A DNA stretch of 64,000 nucleotides from Cervus elaphus (GCF_910594005.1 NC_057843.1:30663001-30727000), one strand, 5' to 3'. Shown: positions 9,360-22,041, numbered from the stretch's first letter. Notes: a model not told the origin generated them from the sequence alone. Numbers and translations: made by a program.

Positions 9360-11051
9360 TGACACAGTGATGGACCATCCTTGATTGCCCAGGATTGAGA
9401 AGGTTCCACAGACATGATACTTTCACTGCCAAGACTCAGAAAGTCCCAGGCAAGCATTGATTTGGTTACTCTAAACTCTCTCTGATCTTGTAGATGAGTT
9501 GTTCATTTCTGTGCAAGGTTTTATTCTTTCCTAACTTGAGGGATTGGTTTGAGGGTAAAAGCTCTGCTCTGAACTATCCCCATGTCTGGTTTTAAACAAG
9601 ACCGTCTGATGATGACTGCTGCTGCTGCAGTGATCTGCAGCCTTGAGAAGAAGGTCAAGAGGACCATTCAAGATGGGGACCTGGAGCTCTGCCACTGCTG
9701 AGCAGCTCAACCTAAGCCAAAATTCTGCTGACTTCCAGAATTCTTGTCATGTGAGAATGTTAGTTTAAATCATGGTCAACTGAATTTTTTTGCTCTTGGT
9801 AGGCGTAAGCTCTCAGTGTATCCATAACCATCAAAACTACATGCAATCAGACAGTTGTTCTTCATCTCAGAAATGTCTCCAAAGCCTGTTAACCACTGTT
9901 GGCTTCAGACTTTCATCTCTGTTAGCTGTCTTGGTTTTCTGTTATGTTTGGCTTACTGTCTTCATACCCCTCAACCACTACCACCGTCCGCCCTTAACTG
10001 GAATGCAGACTGTTTTCCTGACTCTGATCAGCACACTCAGAAAGACAAATCTGGGAACTTACGCCTTGGCACCATACCCTGGCATTTGCAAGCAGCAGTC
10101 CCATTGCCATTGATCTGGGGGACACTGGGCTGGGGTAGGGTTCCAGTGTGTCCAGTACCTGCTTGTCTGAGAAGAGGGAAAAAAATTGAATAACTCTGAT
10201 ACCACTTTCACTAAAATCTGCCCCTTACAGGGTGCCAATGTGTTGATTAATGCTTGATAACCAAATTGAAAAAAACAAACTCATACAACAACATCATGTC
10301 TTAGAACTCAGGAATATTTGCTGTGCTGATTCTCCTTCATTAATATCTCATTGTGCAGAAGTGGCATATTCTACTTGATTTCTCTGGTTAGTTCTCAGTG
10401 ATGTGGCTTAAAAATGACAGCATCCCAGACTCTTAACTCCAAACGATGGAGCCAAGTCTGTGAAATCCAGTGTGTTTTTAAGAGAGAATAGGAGTGTGCA
10501 TGCTGTCAAACTTGTTCTGTTCTTTTTCCGTTGGCTCGTACCGAAAGCATGTGTGGCCTTCCAGGAGCCAGAGCTGCACATGTGGGTCCTGGCAGAACTC
10601 TCTCCGCACCCATCTCACTCGCAGGAAGCTTTGGCGGGGCTCAGCCTGCTCTGAAATGTTCTCACCTGGTCTCTCAGCCAACTGCTTTTCTTTCCATTAT
10701 TATTAAGCAGGTCAAGTTGGCAGTGACAACTGCCCTTGCTCTAATATTGAAACCATTCTTTCCACTACTGCATCATTCCTCCAGCATTTTGTAGAATGTG
10801 CTTAAGACCAATAGATTGGTTAAAAACAACTGTCAGCCAATAGGGGAATGTTTTATTCTCTTGACATGAATCTTATAATACACAAATGCATATGGAGCTA
10901 TATGTTTCACACATAAATGTGAAACACTTACAGTGAGAACATAGAAAGTATCTGTCGTTCATGCATGTAGAGAACACACAGGAAGACATTGTACATCTTG
11001 AGGGAATTCAACACCAAGGAAGTCATTCTTTCATCTCTTTCCTGAGTACAT
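9360..11051. other. Unique sequence with a short CTG run
   Basis: A CTGCTGCTGCTGCAG run lies at about 9618-9632. Two overlapping forward frames of 107 and 112 codons (9790-10113 and 9855-10193) show no domain, and neither has a usable context. A group of 64-87-codon frames at 10460-10794 covers both strands and looks like chance. Confidence 0.4.
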
Positions 11052-11337
11052 AACACCCTGGCTGGAGAAGGAAATGACAACCCACTCCAGTATTCTTGCC
11101 TAGAGAATCCTGTGGATAGAGGAGCCTGGAGGGCTGCTGTCCATAGTGTCGCACAGAGTCAGACGACTGAAGCGACTTAGCATGCATGCGTGCATTGGAG
11201 AAGGAAATGGCAACCCACTCGAGTATTCTAGCCTGGAGAATCCCAGGGACAGAGGAGGCTGGTGGGCTGCTGACTATGGGGTCGCACAGAGTCGGACACG
11301 ACTGAAGTGACTTGGCAGCTGCAGCAGCAACACCCTG
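11052..11337 (+). mobile_element. Bov-A2 SINE (two monomers)
   Basis: Dimer of Bov-A units: 11062-11182 and 11194-11328, each starting GGAGAAGGAAATG and ending CACGACTGAAGTGACTT or a diverged form of it. The 3' end is GCAGCTGCAGCAGCAA. Flanked by a 9-bp duplication AACACCCTG at 11052-11060 and 11329-11337. Confidence 0.93.
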
Positions 11338-12984
11338 TATGGCCATAATGCTTGGAAGGATGGAGATATATTGCTTATTATAACAGTTGATAATTCAGTG
11401 ATCAAGCACATTTCAAGAAACCAGGGGTTGGTGCTTTTTTTTTCCCCCCCTTTGATTCAGAATTCAGGCTTTGCCACATGCACATGAGATGAGCCTGAAG
11501 GACTCTCTTTCCTGAGCTTTCTTTATCTTTATGTTTTGTTCTGTATCCTCTCTGTCTTTTTCACACTTCCCCTCAGGTCCTTGCTCTGACTGTTGTAGTT
11601 TATTTCCATCCATTGTTTTTTCCTTGTGGGGGAAGAGACACTGTGCTTTCTGTTTAGTCGGTCATCGCCCCTTCTCTGCCAGGAGACCAGTGCCCACTCT
11701 CTGTGGCCCAGCTGGACGTCTCACCTTCCCTCATGAATAGACTAGAGATCATCTGTGCTCCCTTAAAACTTTCTTATGTGATATTTTCTAATTCTTCCTC
11801 TTTAGTTTGTCTTCCCTAGTAAACAATTAACAAATTGAAGGCAGGTATGATATCATATTCTCTGAATCTTTAGCACATCAGTGTTCCCTACAAGTAGTAA
11901 GCACTCTACAAAGGTTTGTTAAGTTAAATTGAAGTACCATGAGGACATTATTTTACAATATTTTTGCCAGTGAAACACAAATATTTATATGCTTCACAGG
12001 ATTGTTAAAATGAGACTGATGGATAAAACTACATGAGGAACATGGTGGCATATTTTTCTGACCAAATGGACCCTAAAGGGTTATTAATACTTTTACATCC
12101 ATGCCTCTCCCATTCTTCTTTATTGTTCCTTATTATTTATTAAACCAAGTCTGTTTTTAGAATGGAGGTAGGTGTAATACAAAGAGTGACCAGAGCAAAT
12201 TAAGCTGTTTGGCCCAAAGTTTATAAAACCAAGAGCATGTGTATTAGAAATTATGTGAAATCTGTATAGACTTGTAGAAAAAGATGAAATCCAGAAGACA
12301 GAGGAAACTAGAAAGGGCAAAAACTTTGAAATCCACTTTTCTTTTTAAAATGCCTCTATTTTCAAAATACCGATTCCTAGATTGCTTTATTTCTGTTTCC
12401 TTCTGTGTTTATTGCTGAATATTAAAATGATTCATTATTACTAATACTTCTTCTTAGCTTATCTAATTACTAAAAAAGTACATAGTTGGCAGTATTATAG
12501 TGTGGCCTTATAACCAAGATGTAGTCAGAGCAATAATTTTGGTTTTACACTGTACTGTGTGATTAGAATAATTGGACATTGTTGACACATGGTTTTATGC
12601 ATTTGTTTTTTGTAAGTTGGTATGAAAATGGCTTTAAATGTTTCAGTTTTTGGTATCTGAGTATTGCTACATTGAAAGTTGTTATTTTTTACATTCTTTC
12701 TCAATAAATGTCTCATTAGTATAGTGGAATAGAAATCTAGCCAAACCCTTGCTCTCCGGATGGTTTATAAAGATTTGGAATATTCGTAAATGGAAAAGCT
12801 GACCAGCTACAGTGAAGCCTCCTGCAATTCTCATCTTGGTACTAATATTACAGAAAAGGAACCTTTTGGGTGATTTTGTTTTTCATTATTTTGCACCATC
12901 CAGAGCCACCTTTACTTCTGACAAGTGTTTTTTTTTAATCCATAGTAGAAATAGATTTGTTTCTCATCCTTTGTTTTTTACCTT
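11338..12984. other. AT-rich sequence with a probable L2 tail
   Basis: 11830-11935 (GAAGGCAGGTATGATATCAT, then AGTAGTAAGCACTCTACAAA and GGTTTGTTAAGTTAAATTGAA) resembles the 3' end of a forward L2 element. The rest is unique, with a T/C homopolymer block at 11438-11451. No gene is recognised. Confidence 0.45.
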
Positions 12985-13380
12985 GTTATTATGGAAAATT
13001 TTAAACATCATTCAGATTAGAAGACCAGAGTGGAGCTATGTACTCAACACTTCACCAGGATCAGCTCATGGCCAATCTGATTTCTTCTAAATTTCCATCT
13101 CCTTCTCTCATCCCTCCCTTGATACATTATTTCATCTACAAATATTGTGATACATATATCTAGAAGATAAGGATTTTTACAGTCATCACTACAATAGTGA
13201 TAAATCTCCATTCATGTCAAAAATTTAATCAGAGTTTAGTTTCCACATTGTTTTAAAATGATCATTGTTTGTACTGTGACCCAGACCTGGTCCACATATT
13301 GTTATTGATTAATGTCTGTCTTATTACTTGAATTCTACAGACTTTCACTCCATCTCTCTCTCATTTGTTTTTTCTTGTGC
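12985..13380. repeat. Possible ancient LINE remnant
   Basis: TTATGGAAAATTTTAAACAT, the later GGCCAATCTGATTTCTTCT block and CCTGGTCCACATATTGTTAT are in the same order as in a diverged mammalian L1 3' region I recognise only approximately. Orientation is not secure. Confidence 0.4.
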
Positions 13381-14570
13381 TTCTATTATAATGAAGCATA
13401 TACTTAATTACATATGTTTGAGTAGCCATATTAAAAAAGATGTAAAAAGAAATAGGTGAAATTCATTTTGATAATTTTATCCATATATCTATAATATTAT
13501 CATGTGAACATCATTGTAAAATTAATTAAATATTTAAAGAATGTATTGTGTGATATCACATCAAAATAAAATTAGTAAAAGCAATATATTAATATAAAAC
13601 TTACTAAGGTAATTCAATATGAATCAAATATAATTAGATATTTTATATTCATGTTTTCTATACTGAGTCATTAAAGCAAGCTTTTATTTTACAAATACAG
13701 CATATTATACTTTGAGCTAGGACAAGTTCCTGCCCACGGACTGACAAAATATACAGCTTCTATTTTTCTGCATTCTTTCTTTTCTACTACCCTGCCCCTC
13801 TATTTGGATTTTATTCTCTCTTTTTACTGTTATCATCCCTGTAACACTTACTTTGAATTTTGTCCCTGGCAGTTTTTCAGAGTATGTTGGAATATGACAG
13901 TTTATTGGTTATAGGAAGCTGTCAGGTCCAGACTTAGACTACCTGTCAGAACTTCTTGAAGCCCCCTTGCCCTGGCCTGTAAGAGCCTCAGTGTCTGATA
14001 CTCTGTGTCCCTTCCTCCTGCTCTTCTCAGAATGGCCCACGAGTTCCTGTTAGTACCCAATGCTGCTTTGACATTTCTCTGACTCTCAGGCCTGTTAAAA
14101 GTTCCTTGCCTTCTCCTTGTTTCCTTTTGCATAGTCACTGATACTCTGTCTTAATTCTTTTGGTCTGTCCCCTTCTGTTTGTATTTTGATGTCTGTGGTG
14201 ATTACCTTGTCACCTAAGTTTATTGTAGATGTTGACTGTGAAATTTTTTTCTATCATATTCACTCTGTTTTTATGCAATAAATACTAAAGAAGTGAAGAA
14301 ATAACAACAATAAACTATATCACTTATGCCACTATCTCCCAACAATCTTTTATTTTACTTACACAAGGACATTTCATTAATTTATGTTTCTGGGTGGTTG
14401 TGAACTGTGAATTTGATGTATCCACTAATTGACTTGATTGCATGTATTAAGTATCAAACTGAGTCTATCACACATCTTGGTTTTCAGAAGTATGATCTAG
14501 CAATGAGAATTTCTCATCAAATTAAGCATTTGCAAAGAATATGCAATGCTATTTATTACTTTCATATGTT
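13381..14570. other. Unique AT-rich sequence
   Basis: Very AT-rich at 13380-13700. One 78-codon reverse frame (13902-14138) shows no family resemblance. Nothing is annotated here. Confidence 0.4.
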
Positions 14571-16233
14571 TAGAAGCTTTTTTTAATTTTAAAAAATTTT
14601 TTTTCATTTATTTTTATTAGTTGGAGGCTAATTACTTCACAACATTGCGGTGGGTTTTGTCATACATTGACATGAATCAGCCATGGAGTTACATGTATTC
14701 CCCATCCCGATCCCCTCTCCCACCTCCCTCTCCACCCGATTCCTCTGGGTCTTCCCAGTGCACCAGGCCCGAGCACTTGTCTCATGCATCCCACCTGGGC
14801 TGATGATCTGTTTCACCATAGATAATATACATGCTGTTCTCTCGAAACATCCCACCCTCGCCTTCTCCCACAGAGTCCAAAAGTCTGTTCTGTACATCTG
14901 TGTCTCTTTTTCTGTTTTGCATATAGGGTTATCATTACCATCTTTCTAAATTCCATATATATGTGTTAGTATGCTGTAATGTTCTTTATCTTTCTGGCTT
15001 ACTTCACTCTGTATAAGGGGCTCCAGTTTCATCCATCTCATTAGGACTGGTTCAAATGAATTCTTTTTAATGGCTGAGTAATATTCCATGGTGTATATGT
15101 ACCACAGCTTCCTTATCCATTCATCTGCTGATGGGCATCTCGGTTGCTTCCACGTCTTGGCTATTATAAACAGTGCTGCGATGAACACTGGGGTGCACGT
15201 GTCTCTTTCAGTTCTGGTTTCCTTGGTGTGTATGCCCAGGAGTGGGATTGCTGGGTCATATGGCAGTTCTATTTCCAGTTTTTTAAGGAATCTCCACACT
15301 GTTCTCCATAGTGGCTGTACTAGTTTGCATTCCCACCAACAGTGTAAGAGGGTTCCCTTTTCTCCGCACCCTCTCCAGCATTTATTGCTTGTAGACTTTT
15401 GGGTAGCAGCCATCCTGACTGGCGTGTAATGGTACCTCATTGTGGTTTTGATTTGCATTTCTCTGATAATGAGTGATGTTGAGCATCTTTTCATGTGTTT
15501 GTTAGCCATCTGTATGTCTTCCTTGGAGAAATGTCTGTTTAGTTCTTTGGCCCATTTTTTGATTGGGTCACTTATTTTCCTGGAATTGAGCTGCAGGAGT
15601 TGCTTGTATATTTTTGAGATTAATCCTTTGTCTGTTGCTTCATTTGCTATTATTTTCTCCCAATCTGAGGGCTATCTTTTCACCTTATTTATAGTTTCCT
15701 TTGTTGTGCAAAAGCTTTTAAGTTTCATTAGGTCCCATTTGTTTATTTTTGCTTTTATTTCCAATATTCTGGGAGGTGGGTCATAGAGGATCCTGCTGTG
15801 ATTCATGTCGGAGAGTGTTTTGCCTATGTTCTCCTCTAGGAGTTTTATAGTTTCTGGCCTTACGTTTAGATCTTTAATCCATTTTGAGTTTATTTTTGTG
15901 TATGGTGTTAGAAAGTGTTCTAGTTTCATTCTTTTACAAGTGGTTGACCAGTTTTCCCAGCACCACTTGTTAAAGAGGTTGTCTTTTTTCCATTGTATAT
16001 CCTTGCCTCCTTTGTCAAAGATAAGGTGTCCATAGGTTCGTGGATTTATCTCTGGGCTTTTTATTCTGTTCCATTGATCTAGATTTCTGTCTTTGTGCCA
16101 GTACCATACTGTCTTGATGACTGTGGCTTTGTAGTAGAGTCTGAAGTCAGGCAGGTTGATTCCTCCAGTTCCATTCTTCTTTCTCAAGATTACTTTGGCT
16201 ATTTGAGGTTTTTTGTATTTCTAGAAACTTTTT
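14571..16233 (-). mobile_element. 5'-truncated L1 (ruminant type), ORF2 C-terminal part and 3'UTR
   Basis: Reverse-strand L1. The 3'UTR is at about 14583-14945. The ORF2 C-terminus is at 14946-15509 in one 187-codon frame, with the cysteine-rich CWRGCGEKGTLLHCWWECKL segment and TMEYYSAIKKN near the end. The preceding ORF2 region is at 15672-16187 (GGINLPDFRLYYKATVIKTV). ORF2 frames are joined by a frameshift near 15510-15670. The RT catalytic region and everything upstream is missing. Flanks TAGAAGCTTTTT (14571-14582) and TAGAAACTTTTT (16222-16233) match at all but one base and probably are the target-site duplication. No stop-free ORF2 remains, so it is inactive. Confidence 0.92.
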
Positions 16234-16298
16234 AAAGAGAAAAATGAAACTGGAACATGAATGTTTAGAAATCAGAAACTCATTAATCCCTTCACTTA

Positions 16299-16500
16299 GA
16301 AAGTGAAAGTGTTAGTCGCTCAGTTGTGTCCTACTCTTTGTGACCCATGGACTGTAGCCCACCGGGTTTTGCTGTCCACGGGATACTCTAGGCACAAATA
16401 CTGAAGTGGGTTGCCATTCCCTTCTCCAGGTGATCTTCCCAACATAGGGATTGAACCTGGGTCTCCAGATTCTTTACCATCTGAGCCACCAAGGAAGCCC
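16299..16500 (-). mobile_element. Bov-tA SINE (reverse)
   Basis: Reads GAAAGTGAAAGTG, BovB-derived body, then the reverse complement of the tRNA-like head (TTTACCATCTGAGCCACC and AAGGAAGCCC). Full length or nearly so. Confidence 0.9.
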
Positions 16501-17273
16501 TTAGGTACTATTAAGTGGAAAGTGAATATACTTTGCATCCATTAGATACCATGATTGTCTCTAACAAAGTAAGAAAAATTGATCAGTCTTTCAGGTACCT
16601 TTCCTTCCTCTGAAACAGAAGTATCCAAAAGATCCAATGAGCCAACCTTGGAAATTTTATTTAGATTTGATAGGTAGTTCTAGTAGCATTCTGTATAGCA
16701 TTCCTAAAATTCCATTAGAAATTTAAGGAAACAGGTCTTCCATGTATATTTTATTCAAGACACCTTCTTTATCTCTTCCATATTAGGGGTTAACTCATAC
16801 AACATATTGTTATATTCAGATGGAATTATTTCATACAAATCTTAAAATAAGTACCCAAAAATGAACCATCAAGGTAACTTAAATCTAAAAATCAGCAGGA
16901 AATGTGAAAGTATACATTTAAAATTTGATGCTAGCATGGAGGCAGTGATTTAGACTGTGCAGGAACAGATGATCTTTAATAATTCAGAAGATGAAACCAA
17001 AGACAAAAAACATTGGTATTCTAAACACTGTGAAGATGGATTTTGTTGATGTATTCTGGTGTACTGATTAGCAGTGTCTATATTTGCATCATTAAAAATT
17101 GATGGTGAGAATGATAAACATTACTTGAAGACCAGTGCTTTAAGAAATGATGAGCTATATTCTCTGTAAAATTATTTTATTAACAAAATTTGATATTAAG
17201 AAATAGTGAAATAGTGAAATTATTAAAATAATTTAATCTTAAATCTTAAATCTTAAATAAAGCCTTGTTAGTG
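16501..17273. other. Unique AT-rich sequence with a short tandem heptamer
   Basis: AAATCTT occurs about three times in tandem at 17234-17257, next to two copies of AAATAGTG near 17204-17220. No gene or interspersed repeat is recognised. Confidence 0.45.
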
Positions 17274-17430
17274 TGTTCAACAAAAGTTGATTGAATGTTC
17301 TCAGTGCACCAGACACTACTTTGAGTGTTGGAGAACCAGCATTGAACAGAATAGACGCAGGTTTGTTGCATGGAACTTACATTCTGTTGGAAGTTATACA
17401 CCCCATGATATAAAAGCTCAAAATATAAAA
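17274..17430 (+). repeat. L2 LINE 3'-end remnant
   Basis: GTTCAACAAAAGTTGATTGA, CACCAGACACTACTTTGAGT, GCATTGAACAGAATAGACG and a CATGGAACTTACATTCTGTTGG block follow the order of a forward L2 tail. The 86-codon reverse and 85-codon forward frames over it are by-products. Confidence 0.65.
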
Positions 17431-18029
17431 ATGATGAGAATTTTGTTTGAAGCAGAGGGCCTAGAGTTTTATCCACTTTACTTCTGTCTGCACTATTCAG
17501 TTTCACTCTCCTTCTTGACTATAATTGGGAAATTCTTGCTTTGAAGCACAGCTCAATAAATTAAATGGATATATTATGTAGCTGCATACAACACTCAGTA
17601 TAGTGAAGCAAAGTCTGTATCTGTACAAACTGTGTCTATATTAATTCTTGGAATTTTAACACCTTGGAAACTCACCAACTGGGGTAAGCATGTCTTCTAC
17701 TTGACCCGCATGTGGAATGGCAGGCGTTTTCCCTCATAAATACAGACAGCCCTCTGGTGGTGGTGCTGTGCGGTGGCCTTCTTCTCAGTTGCCCTCAGGA
17801 GCTTGGATGGGCATCAGTGCTGCTTCCTCAGAAACCTGCTCCCTGGTTTCTCCGCTGTGTCTTGCATGCTGGGAATGCTGCCTTTCCATCACTCAGCAAA
17901 ACCGGAGGGCTGCCTCATCCTTTCCCTCAGGCAGAAGATAGAGATTTTTAAACTCCTTGAGACCATGTCACTTGAGACTGTTCATTCACTCACTCACTCA
18001 TTTGTTCATTTATTATTTTTTTGTTTAGG
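17431..18029. other. Unique sequence with a short CACT repeat
   Basis: Overlapping forward frames of 74-88 codons at 17712-18039 occupy a somewhat GC-richer stretch but carry no motif. (CACT)n with a TTTGTTCATTTATT tail lies at 17985-18015. Confidence 0.4.
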
Positions 18030-18153
18030 TGAAGGGTGAAGTCGCACCATCGTGTCCGACTCTTAGCGACCCCATGGACTGTAGCCTACCAGGCTCCTCC
18101 GTCCATGGGATTTTCCAGGCAAGAGTACTGGAGTGGGGTGCCATTGCCTTCTC
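18030..18153 (-). mobile_element. Bov-A SINE monomer (reverse)
   Basis: GAAGTCGCACCATCGTGTCC through TGGAGTGGGGTGCCATTGCC. A single body unit without the tRNA head. Confidence 0.88.
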
Positions 18154-18456
18154 CTTTACTCAGGTATTTTTTCATATATTTATATTTATAAATAAAACAA
18201 ATTAATACACATACTAATAAAGGAACATAACAAACAGAAATAAGCATGCTGAGCATTCTGAAATATACTAATTACAAAAACAGGCACTTCTTGCTCCCAG
18301 AAGATTAGAGTTCATTGGGAATGGGAGAAACTAATAAAAAATCACATAATAAATGCAAAACACAGTGAAGGAAAGACACATGCTAGTAGATCATTTACAG
18401 TGGATATGTGATATCGTTGTGATAGGTTTAGAGGGAGCATTCCTTTAAAAGTAGCT

Positions 18457-18603
18457 AATGGTGGGGAGACATGGCAACCCACTCCAGTGTTCCTGCCTGG
18501 AGAATCCCAGGGATGGCGGAGCCTGGTGGGCTGCCGTCTATGGGGTCGCACAGAGTCGGACACGACTGAAGTGACTTAGCAGCAGCAGCAATGGGGGGGA
18601 GAC
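18457..18603 (+). mobile_element. Bov-A SINE monomer (forward)
   Basis: Body from ATGGCAACCCACTCCAGTG to GACTTAGCAGCAGCAGCA. Probable 14-bp duplication AATGGTGGGGAGAC (18457-18470) and AATGGGGGGGAGAC (18590-18603), one mismatch, partly shared with the element's own start. It forms an inverted pair with 18030-18153. Confidence 0.88.
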
Positions 18604-19037
18604 AGTGAGAGAAATATTTTCTATTATAAAATAGTGAGGTGGGAAAAGGACCTATGTAAGAATTCAGAGTCCTGTCAAAATACCAATGGTAGGGACCTGC
18701 GGTCTCACCTGCTCCTTAGAACCACTAGGAAATAATTCTCCTAGCACCCTTGGAATCCGGTGCCACAGACTCAGGGCATGCTTGTTTGGATCCATGTGTG
18801 AGAACAGCTGAATCCTGGTGCTCAGATATTATCACAATCACCACCAATGGAACTTGTCCTAAAACATGTTCAAAGGCCCTCTAATAAGAGAAAGCTGAAA
18901 CCTCATCAAGCTGATATAACACAGTAGAGCCTTTTTGTAACTGTGGTATTGTTAATAAATGACTTTAAACTAGAATAACAGAATTTATTTATCTTATGGG
19001 ATTGTGGGTGAGACACCTATAAACCTTCCCTATGTCT

Positions 19038-19252
19038 CATCATTAGAAAGTGCAAGTGAAATTCTCTCAGTCGTGTCCGACTCTTTTCGACCCCATGGAC
19101 TATACAGCCCATGGAATTCTCCAGGCCAGAATACTCAAGTGGGTAGACTTTCTCTTCTCCAGGGGATCTTCCCAACTCAGGGATCGAACCCAGGTCTCCC
19201 ACATTGCAAGTGGATTCTTTACCAGCTGAGCCACAAGGGAAGCCCATCATTA
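19038..19252 (-). mobile_element. Bov-tA SINE (reverse) with 8-bp duplication
   Basis: Full element 19046-19244 with the reverse-complement tRNA-like head at its right end (TTTACCAGCTGAGCCACA). Flanked by CATCATTA at 19038-19045 and 19245-19252. Confidence 0.92.
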
Positions 19253-19502
19253 TAGGGTACCTATATATAGTAGAATATTCTAATAATGGTGCATAAATAT
19301 ATTCTAATAGTAAAATATTCTAACGATTTTGCATATTCTAATAATTCACTCATCTTAGGTAAAGTTGCAAAAGAAATGTTCTTTCTGTTATCGCTTCAGT
19401 ACTCCTTCTGTTCCAGAAGATATTACAGTGAGCCTATGTGTAGGTTCTTAACATCTCCATTTATATTCCACATTAGAATAGCTCTAGAATAATCTAGTCT
19501 TG

Positions 19503-19730
19503 AGGCTTCCCCAGTGGCTCCACAGTAAAGAATTTGCCTTCAGTGCAGGAGGTACCCGAGGCATGGGTTCAATTCCTGGGTCAGGAAGATCCCCTGGAGG
19601 CAGGCATGACAACCCACTCCAGTATTCTTGCTTGGAGAATCCCATGGACAGAGGAGCTTGTCAGGCTACAGTTGATAGGGTTGCAAAGAGTTGGACACAA
19701 CTGAAGTGACTGAGCACAAACACAACACAA
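19503..19730 (+). mobile_element. Bov-tA SINE (forward)
   Basis: Head GGCTTCCCCAGTGGCTC, diverged B-box GGTTCAATTCC, body to CACAACTGAAGTGACTGAG, then an ACAAACACAACACAA tail. Flanks AATCTAGTCTT and AATCTAATCTT are a likely target-site duplication with one mismatch. It faces the reverse element at 19046. Confidence 0.9.
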
Positions 19731-20850
19731 TCTAATCTTATTACTGATATTACCTTATATTATTAGCTTCACCTGTTCTAGAACTTCCTATAAAGGAAAT
19801 CATATAATACATATATATGTATGCCTATTGTCATCTGGCATGTCTTCTAGATTCTTCTTTCCCTGGCCATGGACCTATTCTCTTTCTACTGTATAAGCAT
19901 TCTGGAGTGGTGGTTTGGTTTCATCCTCAGCCAGAGTTAGCATAAGACTCTTCAAAAAGAAGCTGTAGCCTGCTGCTTCTTTCTCTCATCCCTCAGGATC
20001 TGCCATTGCGCCTTTCATCTGCCCTGGACCTCTGCCCTCATGGTTCTTCTTCAGCTCCCAACATTACCTCTGGGCTGTTATCAGGTTGAACCCAAGTCAC
20101 CTTGATAGGTGTATATGCATTTCAAAAGGAAATCCTCTTAGTTTCCAGAACACTGAGAAGAAATACAAGATCTTTGATGCATACTAAGTGAAAGCCTTGG
20201 AGCATTTGATCCTTCCAGTGTAAGTCATCTCTATTCCTTCAAGTATGAAGTGACATGGCAAGTGTGTAGAGATGATTTTTAAATTACATCTTACAAATGA
20301 GAACTCATTTCTTTAGGTAGGACTGTATTTATCACTTTTCTAACATTCTTACACTTAACAGCAGAATTTAGGTAAGGCGATTAGCTTTCTACTTTTTCTC
20401 TCCCTTAATTTTTGACTCATTTTATACAAGTTTCCCTGCTACTTCCTGGGCTGGAAGTAAGATAAGAAGCTTAGATAAACTTCTTATCTTGAAGCAAGAT
20501 AAGAAGTTCTGTTTTTCATCTTGCAGTGAGCTGCCCCAAATTCTTTTGACTGGCAAGGGTTGGCAGACTATTCAGCCTTGGGAAAATAAGTGTTCACACA
20601 CATGTACTGCTCCAATGGCATTTCTGGTATTTTAGAGTTTATAGAGTAAATATTTTCTGTTTCTCTGTACCTCTAAAATACAGAAAAACAGCTGAAATTT
20701 GATTTTTCTCTTCAGAACCAAAAGGTTTTGTGATGAAAATCTCAAAGATGCCATTCTTTACTGAGAGGGGCTAAGGAAAGGTAGTAAATGAAAAAAGATT
20801 TATATTTTTTTCCTGTGGCAGTTGTGTCACTTCCGTACCACTGAGATCAG
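19731..20850. other. Unique sequence with a GATA-type inverted repeat
   Basis: No gene or interspersed repeat is recognised. AAGATAAGAAG at 20459-20469, its exact reverse complement at 20480-20490 and a further direct copy at 20496-20506 form a small hairpin with a third arm. Confidence 0.5.
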
Positions 20851-20992
20851 CAGTTCAGTTTAGTTCAGTTCAGTCGCTCAGTCATTTCCGACTCTTTGCG
20901 ACCCCATGAGCTGCAGCATGCCAGGCCTCCCTGTCCAACACCAACTCCAGGAGCTTACCCAGACTCATGTCCATTGAGTCGGTGGAGTGGAG
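20851..20992 (-). mobile_element. BovB 3'-end fragment (reverse)
   Basis: CAGTTCAGTCGCTCAGTCAT, GACTCTTTGCGACCCCATGA, and ACTCATGTCCATTGAGTCGG. Only the last ~140 bases of the LINE are present. Confidence 0.88.
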
Positions 20993-21627
20993 GTCAGCAG
21001 AGCAAGCATTAAAAAGAAAGTCAATATAAGACATTGGTGCGTTTTCATTTTGTTTTTAATGCTTCTTTTTGGAATGGCCAGTGAATGCTGGATTCAATAA
21101 TAAGAATCTTTACACCCAATTCAATCTCCTGAACAGTTGACTCAGGACTGAGATCATGGATGTTTCCTGTAGTGAACAATGTCTTTACAACCCCACTAAG
21201 GTAAGGGCCTGGGTTCAAATAAGCTGTCATGCCAAGAAGGAAGGTACCAAAGTTTGTGAGTTGGGAGTTCAGTGAAACTTAGCTAAGAAGGTAACAAGTT
21301 AGACATAAATGGAATTTTTCCCCCCCTAAATCAAGGAACTCTTATTGTTTGAAATGGTGATCAGAGTCAGTCCTTAACCTTTCAGACAGCTGTCTCCCAT
21401 GGCATCTTACACGGGGTCCAGTGTTCTCTGTTAGATGCCACCTGAGCCCATTTGACATGAGAAGTTGGATTAAAACTGCCTCAATTGTGTTTCTCCTGTA
21501 ACCTCTGAGCTTCTTTTTTTTTTACCTCTGAACTTCTTGAGGTCAGCGATTACATCTTTATTCTCATTACAGAGTCTAATCTAAAATAGCTTCTCAGTAA
21601 ATATTTATTAAGTTAGCTATATGTATA
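20993..21627. other. Unique sequence, nothing recognised
   Basis: A 61-codon reverse frame at 21045-21230 shows no motif. No repeat is visible. Confidence 0.4.
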
Positions 21628-21922
21628 TTATGTAAACTGCTGCTGCTGCTAAGTTGCTTCAGTCGTGTCTGACTCTGTGCAACACCATAGACGGCAGCCC
21701 ACCAGGTTCCCCCGTCCCTGGGATTCTCCAGGTGAGAAGACTGGAGTGGGTTGCCATTTCCTTCTCCAATGCATGAAAGTGAAAAGTGAAAGTGAAGTCG
21801 CTCAGTCGTGTCCAACTCTTAGCGACCCCATGAACTGCAGCCCACCAGGCTCTTCCGTCAATGGGATTTTCCAGGCAAGAATACTGGAGTGGGGTGCCAT
21901 GGCCTTCTCCTTTATGTAAACT
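21628..21922 (-). mobile_element. Bov-A2 SINE dimer (reverse)
   Basis: Two reverse body units: 21639-21768 (preceded by GCTGCTGCTGCTAAG) and 21790-21910, joined by a GAAAGTGAAAAGTGAAAGTG linker. An 11-bp duplication TTATGTAAACT flanks it at 21628-21638 and 21912-21922. Confidence 0.94.
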
Positions 21923-22041
21923 AGTTATACCTAGTTATTGATATAAGCAAAGTGACTTAGACGATTACCATGCAATCTCTTCTTGCATGAAATATAAAAT
22001 TGCATTATTGGTAGCATGATGTTTCCTAACTATGTGATATG

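Noticed and set aside
9790..10193. Overlapping 107- and 112-codon frames
   Set aside because: Two frames over the same DNA, no domain, no promoter, no splice context and no recognised homologue. Consistent with chance.
17712..18039. Group of 74-88-codon forward frames
   Set aside because: Three frames open over the same GC-richer stretch, none with a motif. Absence of stops follows from composition.
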